Shown one piece after another: positions 1-62,460 of a stretch of 64,000 nt of DNA. Positions within the stretch are counted from its first letter, which is position 1; each line of letters starts with the position of its first letter. The notes beneath the pieces were generated by a model. It saw nothing but the letters and a program-made list of their open reading frames with translations. It was not told the DNA's origin and searched no databases. The stretch lies in the NCBI GenBank assembly GCA_028583405.1, contig CM053251.1:14395495-14459494 (forward strand), read 5' to 3'. This stretch comes from Pogonophryne albipinna. Taxonomy: Eukaryota; Chordata; Actinopteri; Perciformes; Artedidraconidae. A program made the translations under genes and the position numbers.

Positions 1-22951
<22,951 letters not shown>

Positions 22952-24040
22952 TCTCCTCTGAGCAGCCCCTGGCCAGCTTTACAGCACAACATGTAAGAGA
23001 TTGTTCAAACCCAGCCAACCCACAACACCTGCTGTCCAATCAGATTTAAGCTCTACTCTGAAGCACCTGCATGTGCTAAAGGGGCCTCGACCTACAACCC
23101 CTCCCCCCCTGCCCTCGCGATCTCAGATGTGAACCGTCTCTGCTTTGGAATATATGGACTAGTTCGCCCTCTAGTGGACAAATGGAGGATCAACATAACA
23201 TCCGTTGAGCAATGTGTGACAAGGCACATTCATCGGTCGCTTTACTGCACAAAATATCCCCTGTGAAGATCAACTGAGATTTAACTTTTGAAAGACTGCC
23301 AGTTTCATTAACCTTGCCAACCAACTTACTGATTATTGTGTTCCTGAGTATAATTACTACTTGTTTCTCCGAATTTCTCTGTTCAGTGTCGTGTCTTTAA
23401 ATGGATGTCTGGCTGCATCAGTCCGTAGTTGCTTTACCAAACGAGGGCAATGTTTTAACTCCAAAAAAAGTGTCTATACAGAAATGGTTACGACATCATA
23501 TTTTCCCTCTTCCTATTCCTGAATTGAACTCTTGTTCTTTTAGTCGCTGTGCCTTACTGTGGGTGAAAGGGTCATGTTGGGAGCCCACATGATACTGGAG
23601 TAAATATGGATAGGCCTTGTCTGAACTGCAGACTCACAACTAGATAATTTAATGTTCCTCAAATAATAGCCAGTTATAAGTGAGGGACGTTTAAATCACA
23701 AAGCATGGCACAGTTTAATCTTAAAACATGGAGAGTACAAAATAATTGTATGGCTGCTTGAAAGATGGTATTATACTGACAGAAATGTAAAGAGTATTTG
23801 CAAACACAGTTCTTGATATTTACCTTCCAAACTGGCATACTGGTGAGTTAACTATGCTGAATTTTCGTTATTCTGAGAGTTACTTTGACTTGTGTGTGAA
23901 TTGGCTCGAGTCTCTCCCCTTGTCACTTCTGTTAGTATTGTCAGTGGTTTCTAGTCAGCTGATGTACAAAGTGTATACATATTTTATTGTTTAAGTCTTT
24001 GTTGTATGTGCAACTTGTATATAAAGCGTTTTGAAATGTA
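22952..24040 (+). other. dpp6: dpp6 3' UTR and candidate poly(A) signal
   Basis: About 1.1 kb of non-coding sequence after the dpp6 stop. The best nearby signal is the variant TATAAA at 24020-24025, followed by a T/GT-rich stretch (24050-24075). No canonical AATAAA was seen before it, so the 3' end is tentative. Confidence 0.45.
23166..23177 (-). promoter_or_regulatory. CTCF-like motif, reverse
   Basis: The minus strand reads CCACTAGAGGGCGA, a full match to the CTCF core. It lies in the dpp6 3' UTR, on the left side of the gene junction. Confidence 0.55.
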
Positions 24041-24213
24041 TCTTGGAGTAGCTTTCTTTGTCACTTTGTATTATATTAGTATGCAACCCAACAACATACG
24101 ACTGCTGCAACATTGTATTGTTTAAAAAAAAATCCTAAACCAGTATATACCTTGCTGTGTGTAGTAGAAGTACTGCAGTAACATTGAGGGCTTAAAGTGT
24201 TTCCTGTGCAAGC

Positions 24214-24658
24214 AAAGGGCCATTTCACTTTAATAATAACTTTTATACCTATTAAAAAAAGATTCTTTCTTTTCGTCTTGATCCACCTGTACACAAATCT
24301 GTCTGAAAATCAGTTCAGATGTTGGCCACTTTGTGATGTCATAATGTTTTTTGGGGTTGTGCAACCATTAGCCAATAAGGCAACCCCTGCCCACCTTATC
24401 ACCTGAATCTCCTCCTACAGTATCATTGTTTTTTTTTTTAAACCAAACACTTTGCAGAGGGGCGTGGCAGTTCAATTGTATTTAAAGCTACAGACACAAA
24501 ATCAGCCATTTTGAAACAGGGCTGAAACAGAGGGGTTTATGGGATGCTAAAATGGGTGATCTGTTTAGTATTTCAGCCAAATACTTCAGAGACATGTTTT
24601 GAATATATCCGCGACCTATAATATGTTGTTGAAAAATAGTAGAATAGGGGACCTTTAA
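24214..24658. mobile_element. piggyBac-like MITE, copy B
   Basis: Same family as 16997-17386 and same orientation. The 5' part is shortened; the 3' end AGAATAGGGGACCTTTAA reaches a TTAA. It lies just after the probable dpp6 3' end. Confidence 0.6.
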
Positions 24659-24707
24659 AATGTACAAATACATGTTATGAAGTTGGTACTTTCTGAAATG
24701 TAACCAA

Positions 24708-25345
24708 GGCCCAATCCCAAACCACTCCCTCGACCCTACCCCTCCGTGACGGAGTGAACTCCGTCTGTAGCCACACTCGCAGCTCAACGAGGCTCCCTCC
24801 TGTCAGATGGAGGGAGTAAATACAGCAGCAAGCTTTGGGACGGCCCCCCCTCTCTCCGGCAGAAACAGGAAATGCCGTAACAAAAAGTGTAAATGAATAA
24901 CTCAAATGAAACTCCAAACATCTTTCATTGTGTTTCAAAGCTCTTTTAGTTTTAAACCTGATGTTTATAAGCTTCTTAGTTTTTGCAACGGTCTGTAAAT
25001 ATACACAACTTTATAATAAAATGCACACATTTACCTTTTTCTAGACTAAACACAGGTGTGATCCTAAGTTAAAAACATATGAGGTTATCATGAGGTTGTT
25101 AACATCGCAATTTATCAGTGGATGTTTGCTGGAACTACTTGTAAACAGCTTGTTTCCTGACGGACACACACAGCGTGACTCCGGTCAGGTAGAGACCGGT
25201 CTCAAGTCAGCACCGCTGCAGTTTGAGGGCTTGATAGCCCACTCCCCCTCCACACGCGTTGCTTTGGAACAGCCCTCAATATGGCGGACCCTCCGCGTGA
25301 ACGCGCAAACGGAGGGGTAGGGTGTAGGGGGCGGTTTGGGAATGG
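24708..25345. mobile_element. MITE with long terminal inverted repeats
   Basis: The left end GGCCCAATCCCAAACCACTC (then CCTACCCCTCC) is the near-inverse of the right end (GGAGGGGTAGGG..GGTTTGGGAATGGGCCC), about 40 bp. No transposase frame. I could not fix the target duplication, so the superfamily is left open (hAT-like by terminal sequence). Confidence 0.7.
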
Positions 25346-25660
25346 GCCCAAATTGCACAAACAAGATGGATGAAATTAAGAAATATTGTGTCGTCCAGAT
25401 TGCCAATAATGATCAAGCAGGAACAGGATTATACTTCTGTCCCATCAGCTTGAAGCGACTAAAATCATTTTTGACTGCCTAAAAGTATAACTGCTTTTAA
25501 ACATTGATTATGAGTTTACTAAATGTTGCTTTTTGTCAATGACAATATAAAGTAATCTTGGTAGATTTGTTTGGCCTTTCTTTGCTGACAATACTCTTGT
25601 GATTATGTTCTACAATGCGACAGGAAAAAAAACATTCATGACCATCTGCCATTGACAAAA

Positions 25661-25666
25661 TTTATT
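25661..25666 (-). promoter_or_regulatory. poly(A) signal AATAAA
   Basis: Canonical hexamer on the minus strand with a downstream T-run, the likely 3' end signal of the ARHGAP21-type gene. Confidence 0.6.
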
Positions 25667-25818
25667 TCCAGTGTTTCAGGAGTCTGTCCGAACCCCTCTA
25701 ACAATCAGAGGACACAGCGGTGGTACAAACAGTCCAGCACGATGAAGAGTTTCCTCATGCCTCTTTCCTCAGAGAAGTACCAAACTGCCCACAACACCCG
25801 AACAGGCCTCATGAGCAG

Positions 25819-25876
<58 letters not shown>
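25819..25876. repeat. (ATC)n trinucleotide repeat
   Basis: About 19 units, (GAT)n on the minus strand, inside the inferred 3' UTR of the minus-strand gene. Poly-His/Ile frames across it are artefacts. Confidence 0.98.
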
Positions 25877-27202
25877 GTCTCACAATACTGAACTTAAATC
25901 CTGCAATCTGATAGAAATGAAAAGTAAAGCAGCTAAAACATGGCATGTATATGTACATTTAAGTTACTTATTTTACAAGGAATATTTAAAATTCAAGTTC
26001 TGTTAAAATCAAAATATGAAAAACAGGAGAGAAAAAGAAGTATAAAACATGTTAAGACCGGAGTGGAATGCCTAAGTAATGGAAGATCGGCATTTTGTTA
26101 CATAACCCTTAGAATGACAGAGTCGACAGTAAAAATGTCATTCACAGTAACATCTTCGTGTATCTCAACAAAGACAGAATGGCACCCTTAACAATTCATT
26201 GTGAGGCACTTCCTATTATGAAAGAAAACATGATTTTCCAATTTGAATACCCATTTTCTTTTAACTTTTTTTTCCACTTTGCAATCTACTGCCAGCCACT
26301 GACAGATGTGTGAAGCACGAACACTAAAAACACAGCATTACAGTTGCATCAGAGGGATGTTGTTCACTGCTCTTTAAACCACATAACTGGGATAATTAAT
26401 AAGAACTCTATTTTCCGTTTGCATAAGTCCAGTGTCTCCTCGTCACCTCTGTACCTTTGGAGAGGCCCCCTTTGACAGCGGAGAGCTTGTAGGCAGTCCC
26501 ACACACGGGCTGTACCAAAAACACTATTCAAGTACACAGAAAAATAGGAATATGTAAGCTTTAGAGTGAAACACAAGCATCTAAAGCTTTTAGTCAGTAT
26601 TACAGCAAGCATGTCTGTACATTCTTCATTTGGTTACTGAGACTCTGAACATCATAACTTTTTTTACACAAAAATAGTTCCTCTGCAATACTAAAAACTC
26701 TTTTTACTACTTCCTATTCATTCTAAAAGTCAGTTTATCCTTAAAGCCACTTAGCTAAACCTTTAAACAATCTTAACTCGTGTCACTGTTCACACTTCCT
26801 TGCACAAACTTCACAGGCTCATTGTTTCACGAGCGACAGGTCCTCTCGATCTTCAGCATAACAGGGATTTGTTTTAGGAGAAGATGTCCCCCTGCTGCAC
26901 CATCCCAAAGTCATTTGTCAAACAAAAAAAAATAATAAAAGAGAAATAAAAAAATGTATAAACACCATTTAGTTTCATGCCTTATACATGAGCAAGGTCA
27001 ACGATCCCTGTGTGCAGTAATTCTCTTTTCATAAGCACACACAACAGTTAAAGACACACACATACACACACTCTGGACAATTTTGTACAACATGGTCATT
27101 CACTAACGTTGGTCACACAACAGACATTATACTGTCAGACTCCCAAGTACGTACACATCTCACAGACGGAGAACAAACACAGTCACACGCGTCCAACACT
27201 CA

Positions 27203-54831
<27,629 letters not shown>

Positions 54832-57800
54832 CTACAAATAGAAAAAGATGGAGGACGGCGTTTAAATGTAGTCCTACTTTCAATGTCACACTGATAAGGG
54901 GATCTATGAGAATTGTTTTGAAAAAGTGAATACGAAATTATGAAAGTGTACATAATGCAATACGTATGTGCTAAAATCCAAAATAATTCCTTTAAGTACA
55001 AATACACATAAGTCATTCCCCATATACACATATCAACAAATAACGATGTTATTATTTGTGTACATTTATACAGAGTTTTATTCATCAAAGGTGGACATGG
55101 TTTAGAAATGGATTTTGAAAACGGTATAGGCTGCCCAGCGTTTACAACAGTCTCCCATTTTCACAGCTGGAGTGTAGAGCATTTCAGGCTTCAGGGCTTT
55201 GGACACCCACCCCTGTGTTTACTGGCTATTTTTAGCCGCACGCCTTTGTGAAATCGTGTGTGCAGCAACACCCCCCCTCACTCAGGTCCCCCCATATCAT
55301 ATTCCCTGTTCCAGTACAACTTTCATGAACACCTATGCTCTAACACTCTTGTATTTTCACACTAGCAGAGGATTTTCCCCTCACCCTGTCTCAAACAAAC
55401 ACTCCCCCCCCATGAAGCATAGACTTTCCCCCCACAATGAGAGGAATTTGATGAGCTTGCATTTACGATATCTCCGCCTGGCCAGAAATGTTGAGTGAAA
55501 TGTCAGAACATCTGAGTAAATCACCAGCATGTTAACATAGCCAAAATGATTTACAAGACTACTGTCTAATGGTGATTGATGCACAACTAAATCACAAAAT
55601 ATACTTATCTGACCCGTTTGTAAAATGTTATAAATGTATAAATCTGAAAAGCTCTCCCACTTGATTCAGCTGTTGCGGGGAGTAGTAAATGACCAGACCA
55701 CATTTAAAAAAAATAATCATGAGCGACAGTTTGTTCAAACAAACATACAACCACAATTGCCCCCATCCAATTACTCTGAGAAATGTCACAGGATAACCAT
55801 CCAGCCTCACACTCAATGGGTCATTAGAAATAAAGTGTGTGCCTGGAGCTGTGAACCGAGTTAAAGCATGTTTTAATGTACTCTCTTCACTGTGTTTTAC
55901 TGCTTCTCAGCCACCAGTTTGTTCTGCTTTTGAACCATATGCTTCTGAAAGAGGCAGGGGCATACACTGTTTGGATCAAAGTGCATTTTAAGTAGCACCC
56001 GGAACTGTTCAACACATAAAAGAGTTCAAACATGCAAAGTGTATAGAGTCATAGTACTACAGTGGTTGGCTGGAACATAGAGCTGCAGGTGCAGTTGACA
56101 CCCATGTATTTTAATGAGACTAGCAAAACAGGTTTTACTGTGCATAACCAAGATTTGGCTGTTCTGTGATACCAGCACTTTCTTGTTGAAGTGTGTGTCT
56201 GTACGAGTCCTGGGTTCCTTCACACCACTAGAAAACATTTCAATCAATACCTGGAGAAGTACTGATATGACAATAGATCAACTGAATGTTTGAAATGCCT
56301 GCATTGCTCCCCTCTGGTCTCCGGGGCAGGCCGATCCCGGTCGACTGGATCTGATTTAGCAGCCTGAGCACAGGGCGATCTCCAACTCTCTGATCTTTAA
56401 TGTGGAGGGCAGAAGGGGGTGTGGGCCTCCTGACAGGCACATGCCAAGCATTGTTATCATTGCCACTTGCATAGTTAATACTGTTGTGACATTCCAGGTC
56501 AATACATTCCAGACCCACATTTCCTTCATGGTTTCCCCTTTTCTCTAACAAAAAAAACCTATATTATAAAAGGACAAAAGAACAAAGTCAGACTCTGGTA
56601 TAAACCTGATGGACAAGATTCAAAATGCTTACTATTTTATTGATTACTTTTTTAAAAGGGCTTACAAAGAAGGAGCACGTGAAAGAGAAAAACCCACATC
56701 AAAACACACGCCGATTCCCTCCTGCCCACAAGTGAATGCCTCTCACCCATTTATGAATCACCAGAATGCCAGACTTATATTTGCACTGGGCGAGACAGCT
56801 GGGAAAAGGTTTTCAGTAGGCATTTGTTCTCCTGCTGGATATCTATTGGATCCAAGCAGTGACCGCGTCTCAGAGTGAGAACACGCATTTCCACGCCCAG
56901 ATTCCAGTGAGTCCCAAAACAGCAGAACCAACAATGTATTAATCCTTCAAACAAGTGCCTGTGTATAAAAACTGATATATAGGGGCTTATTGTTGTGTGC
57001 CATAAATCTGTGTTGTTTTCCAACAGTTGCCTAATTGCATCGCTAACTGAGTGACATCTACTAAACAAAATAAACATATTGCCGAGGTATTTAAAGGATT
57101 TACTGAGGGAAGTGAAAGTGAATCTATTTATAGCAACTTCTTGAGTTTGAATGAATGTGATTGTAGCAGAGAGCTGCAGACAGCAGCTGGGAAGTAAAAA
57201 GACTGACAGTCTTTTTCTGGGATCTGTTCAGCCTCATCCGGTTCAAACAACATCCCCAAATAATGAATAAACACCAAAACAACACTATCCAAGGGGGGGT
57301 TTTCTAACACTGGGGCTGTAGCCATTGTTTGAGTCTGTATTTGCAAAGATCAACAGATCAGGTGTTGCCAGGACAACTGGCATTTACATTTAAAAAGCAA
57401 TGCTACATGGTATCAAACGGATATATCCACCACATGTTTTTAAAATGTACCAAACTGGCCATATGGTCAAATATAAAATGGTGTTCAAATAATGATGAAT
57501 TATTTGGTGGACAAAAGATTTTTTCCAGCCCTGTCCAGAGCATTTTATTTATTAGCTTTCATGCAGTACTCCTGTCTATTTCTCCAAACTGGGTGGATGC
57601 CGACAGCCATCTACTGTAGATAATACACTATGGATAAGTACCTCATACAACCCCACTTCAAAACCACACAAATGACCCCTTTGCATGCCAGAAAAACCAA
57701 TACTAACCACCAACATCAGACATCTTAGGGGGGAAAACTGTCCATGCACAGCTGTTTACACACCACAAATGTTGTTATCTAGAGGCTAGTTACACACTGT

Positions 57801-58605
57801 ATAAGAACAGGAAATTCTACCTTGTTCATTTTAACAAATACCATGAAACCACACACTGCACGGCCTGTGTGTTTAAAAGCCTCTGCTGACATCACCAAAT
57901 GACACATTACAAGCACCACATAACATCAGCTGCTCTAAAAAAAATCCGACAAGTACACAGTCTTAAAATGTAAAGAAACCTAGTTCTCTGTGGGCTGCCA
58001 AATTCTACACCACATCCCGTCTAAACCAAGCACTTAACTGTGAAAAGCCTGAGCTAATGATACAGGGACACTGGGGAGACCTGGGTGTTCCAGTCCTGTA
58101 GTGCAAGACAAGGTTAGGGGCATCATTACTCAGTCGATGTGGGCCGTGGTGTGTGTCTTCTTCAAGCCACACTTCTAGTTGTAACATACAAACGGGAGGA
58201 AAAAAAAGTCCTTTGGCTGTTGTTCATGCAGGACTTTTGTTTTGAAGTTTGGCCTCTTTTCATTACATTATTCCGAGGGTCATCGCCTAAAGAACGAGAT
58301 TTTTCATTCATAATGTGGGTTTCAAAGAGCTGCATTGTATATCATTTTATGTATTGTCATAGCATGATAAATAATAATGAAAAGACATTAAGAGTTATTG
58401 AGTCACTAAAAGGGGATCAGTAGAAGACCGCATTTTAAAATTGTAATTTACTCTCAGTTTTTTGTATTGGTGTCTTTTGAGTTCAAAATTGATATTCAAT
58501 GTGTGCAATAAAAGAATGTTGGAAACAATTAGCTTTAATTTGATTTGAATAGAATAAGCAATTTGTTGCATTCAAGCAGTACATCAAAAGAAGCAGAAAG
58601 ACATA

Positions 58606-58790
58606 GCAAGTGTCAAAGGGACTGCAAGCAGTTTTCCAGTCTTTATGACCCCTCAAAGTGATTTTACATATAAAAGTCAGCATTCACCCATTCACACACA
58701 TTCATGGCAGTCTTACAAGAGGCCACCTGCTGAGGGAAACTGCCTGTTGTCCCTTGCTGTAGGGAGCGACTTGGGTGTAAGTATCTAATC
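58606..58790. repeat. dispersed fish repeat, copy 2
   Basis: Shares CATTCACCCATTCACAC and the CAGTCTTTATGACCCCTCAA segment with the repeat at 48133-48360. Confidence 0.55.
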
Positions 58791-60118
58791 CAATTTACAG
58801 AACATTTATACCTAGTTAAACAGTGTAACAATTTCGATTTTTGCTCTTTATGTGGTCTTTTATAGTGCCGCCAAGCTGCCCATCTACCACATGCATGAGA
58901 CTGCAGAGTAAAGAAGTAAAACAGTGAATTGTCTACAGCGAAATGTAGCCATGAGACTTGACTGCTTATACAGCCCACTCTCATCTGTGAGAGGAAATTA
59001 CAGATGCTTTTGGTTTCCTTAGGAGAAAGATTTAAAACAAAAAACAGCTGTTTGCTTATATCTCGCACATTTTAGCTTTGTTACATGTGTACAATGAATG
59101 CTTACTGACTTCTAAATAGGTTCGTATTAAGCTTGTATAACATTTGAGCTTTAACCAAAGATATTGGTAGCATTGTTTTGCCAACACCAAACATCTCTAA
59201 CCCGTCATATTGCTTAAAAGGATTTAGCAGGATTGAGTAAAAGGATGAAAGTAAAACCGCAGTCAGCTCTCTAAAAGAACCCCCTTCAGTTAATGATTCT
59301 CCGTGATTCAAGCTACAAAGGGAGATATTTAAACAATTGACAGAAAACGTCACAGGCCGTTCCATTTAAGATGACATGGATGTTTTTACAGCACAGAAAC
59401 TATGGGAGGAGGAACAACTGAATCACATAGAAGACCATCTCTTATGTTTCCCCCTGAGCCATCACAGACACAACCATAAGCCAACAGGAAGTAACAGACT
59501 TCTTCTATCCGATTGAAGGTACATGTTTCCTTCCGATAGCCATCAGTTAGCCATATGATGCCTTCACAGAGGGTTCTGTAAAAGGCAGACAGACTAAATA
59601 AGATAAAGCTGAGCCTTAATGAGGCCAAGATTGCGGGGACAGGCGGGGTCTGTTTGTCGATAGCCCCTTAAAGTGCTAAATATAAATCATGTTTCATCAT
59701 CCAGAACAGTAGTTAATTACACTCTCCTTTCTGTCATTCTACTGGAGCATAACCAACTAAGGGGCAGGTTTTATGAATCATGAAAGGCCTAAAGTCTACT
59801 CATCATATAGGAGGACACATTAATGAATCCGTAGTGTGATACAATCCTTGTTGTATAGAGATATTTATACCAGTGTGTTCTGCAAACTCAGTGTCTAGTC
59901 TAGGAATCTGAGTGGAGGATGGAGACGTTAAGCCCACTTTGTCTGCTATTTGGATTATGATGCAATGTTTGAATACCATGCACTGATAAAGCAGACACGC
60001 ACTCCAGTGTAAAGGACAGAACAATACACTAGCAAAAGCCCAAGCCCAAAATCTTAAATCAACTCATATATTTGTTTCTATCAAGTTGTTATGCAATATA
60101 GGAAACAATCATCTACCG

Positions 60119-62460
60119 CAGTGGTTCTCAAATGGGGGTACGCGGACCCCTAGGGGTACGTTGGAGTACTGCAGGGGGTAGTGAGATTTATTTTATGTTA
60201 ATGAAAAAAACAACATAAGTAATGCATTTAAACAAACTACTGGGACATGTCTCCATGCTTTAATGTTCTAATAGTAGATTATCTACTTTATTCAAAGTTT
60301 ACAGTAATTCTGGATAATAAAATGGGAAAAATAAACGGGGTGCTCTCTTTTCCTCTCCCTCTCCGTCAGTCTCGAGTCGTGCAGCTCGCTGAACCTGTAA
60401 TAAGTGACCCGACAGTAAAGAATACACATATTTATAACTAGTTTAGCTAGTTCCAGAGTAGATAAACTAGCTAAGTGTGTTAGGTCTAACTCATATGCGG
60501 CTTTCACACCAGCGCTTTTCCCTTTCTAGCTCCGAGCTAGAGCTTTTCTGGTTCAGCTCCGGTTTCCCTTTTCTGCTCCCGCTCTGTTCACACCGCCCAG
60601 AGCCCGACTGGTGTTGCCGCTGCTGCGTCATGACGTCACCGTTTACATCGCTGATTTGCTCCCCAACGGCGTTATGGCGCTCACAACAACAACAACGGGG
60701 AACTGCGTCGGGTCGATGATCGTGTTGCTTTTAATCACACGAAGCCAGATTAAATTAAATAACGACTTCTCCAACCTTATGCTTTTCTCCAGAGTGCCGT
60801 GGTTCATTGTTTATTAATGTGTTTCTGCGGCATTTACCGACCGCTGCAGTGTTGGCTGCTCTTCCACGGGAGTTTATTCTACCGTTAGCTCCCGGTTAGC
60901 TCACACTGCAGCGGCCGCTCTAAAGTATTCACTGTCCGACTCACACAAGCAGCTGATAAATATCCCCAGTTCCCCTTAAGTGAATGTGTGTCAGTCTGAA
61001 TTGACGCTGTTTGGCATCACAACGCTGTTATGAAAGTTTCTCTGGTATAAAATGGGTGATGTTAGCATAGCAACCGAAGCTAAACTGACTACTTGCTATT
61101 GCTATCCTATTGTGGCATAAACCGTTTTCTACAGGCACATTTTACCGGCGTATTTTTATTATGATTCTACTTGTGATAGTCGGACACGACAACCTGTGCA
61201 GCCCATGTATTGATTCCATCCGATAGCTGCTATGATACAAAACAAAACGTCTGCCTCTCTCCACAATGATCAATAACAGTGAACGGATGGTCAAAGTAAG
61301 GTACAAATAAACAGAATCACACTAAGCCTGGTTAGTGTTGCCTGACTTTATAAAGTGTGTTTATAAGCACTACTGCTTGTAGGCAGGCATGACAGTCGAC
61401 CCATGTTCAGGGGAGGTGGGTTTAGTTTCCTGCACGCCTCGACGTAAGGGAGACGTACGCGACGCCACCTCTTAGCTCCGAAGCTCTTGCCTCTAGACCG
61501 ACAATTTTTTGGAGCTGGAAGTGAACCGGATTCCGGAGCTAAGAGGAGGCGCCGCTGCGGTGTGAACAGGAAAACCCGGCACTTTTCAGGCTCCAGCTCT
61601 GAGCCGGAGCTGAAAACGCGTTGGTGTGAAAGGGGCATTAGTGTATTTAATTTTGCTCCACTCAACGGTCCGTCACAGCGGCGGAGCTGTGATCATGCAG
61701 AGCTGCGTGTTCTCCGTCAGCAGCAGCTGATCTGATCTCTCTCTTGCGTCCGGTTATACTTCACTTGCGTTTATGTCCAAATCTCTCAGATCTAGCTAGT
61801 TCTAGTTAATTATATGACTGCCTGCTTATCAAAGGACACCTAAACAATAAGCGTTGCTTGGCAACGGCGTGTGGCCGCAAGTATAGCGCAGCATTATGCA
61901 TATGTGTATATGAGGGGTCAAAATCCCATGCTCATAAAATGCTCATATTTTGTTCTCTTCATTCCCCATGCCCCAAAATGAATAAATAAATAGATATACC
62001 AATTTTAGGAAAAGTAACGAAGTTTGAGCAGTGTGGGTTTTATATTAACAGTTACACATATTTCAAAACGCGAAGTGTAATAACTGCAGTGGCCTCCCTG
62101 TCACTGAGAATAACAAAGGTTCCTCAGTGAAGCACGTGCCCATGTTTCTCACTAAATTGTAAGTACAACTTATTAAAAAGATCAGTTCAATGCAACTAAT
62201 GTCGTCTTAGTGTTATTGCATGATGTTAAAATTGGTTTGCCATGAATTTAGTGATGGATTGTAAACATTTTAAATGTAGCATTTAAGTGTTTCTCAGTTA
62301 CAATGTTGTTGTTTTAATAAATGATGGTGCAGCACTGTAGGCCTATGTACCTCTTTATATAGGCATTTTTTCCTTAACAAATTGTTTTTGCGCTGATCAG
62401 GGGGTACTTGGCTGAATCTTTTTTTCAAACGGGGTACATTATTTAGTTTGAGAACCACTG
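60119..62460. mobile_element. hAT-type element carrying a nested insertion
   Basis: Termini CAGTGGTTCTCAAA and TTTGAGAACCACTG, exact 8-bp duplication atctaccg at 60111-60118 and 62461-62468. Total 2342 bp, of which 1142 bp is a second element (60496-61637). I see no hAT transposase frame in the remaining 1.2 kb. Confidence 0.9.
60496..61637. mobile_element. nested Harbinger-like element
   Basis: Starts TGCGGCTTTCACACCAGCGC and ends CGCGTTGGTGTGAAAGGGGCA, inverse of each other. The flanks are ata on the left and tta on the right, compatible with a degenerate TWA target. No transposase frame. GC-rich relative to its host. Confidence 0.7.

Larger units (their letters stand above)
25640..27202 (-). 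other. arhgap21: ARHGAP21-type gene 3' UTR
   Basis: Non-coding sequence after the minus-strand stop at 27203-27205. The first well-placed AATAAA on that strand is at 25661-25666, followed downstream by a T-rich run near 25625-25635, giving a 3' UTR of about 1.55 kb. It contains the trinucleotide repeat at 25819-25876. Confidence 0.6.

Noticed and set aside
60496..61637. Possible CpG-rich promoter of an unseen gene
   Set aside because: The GC-rich block is bounded by inverse terminal repeats and TWA-like flanks, so a nested transposon explains it better.
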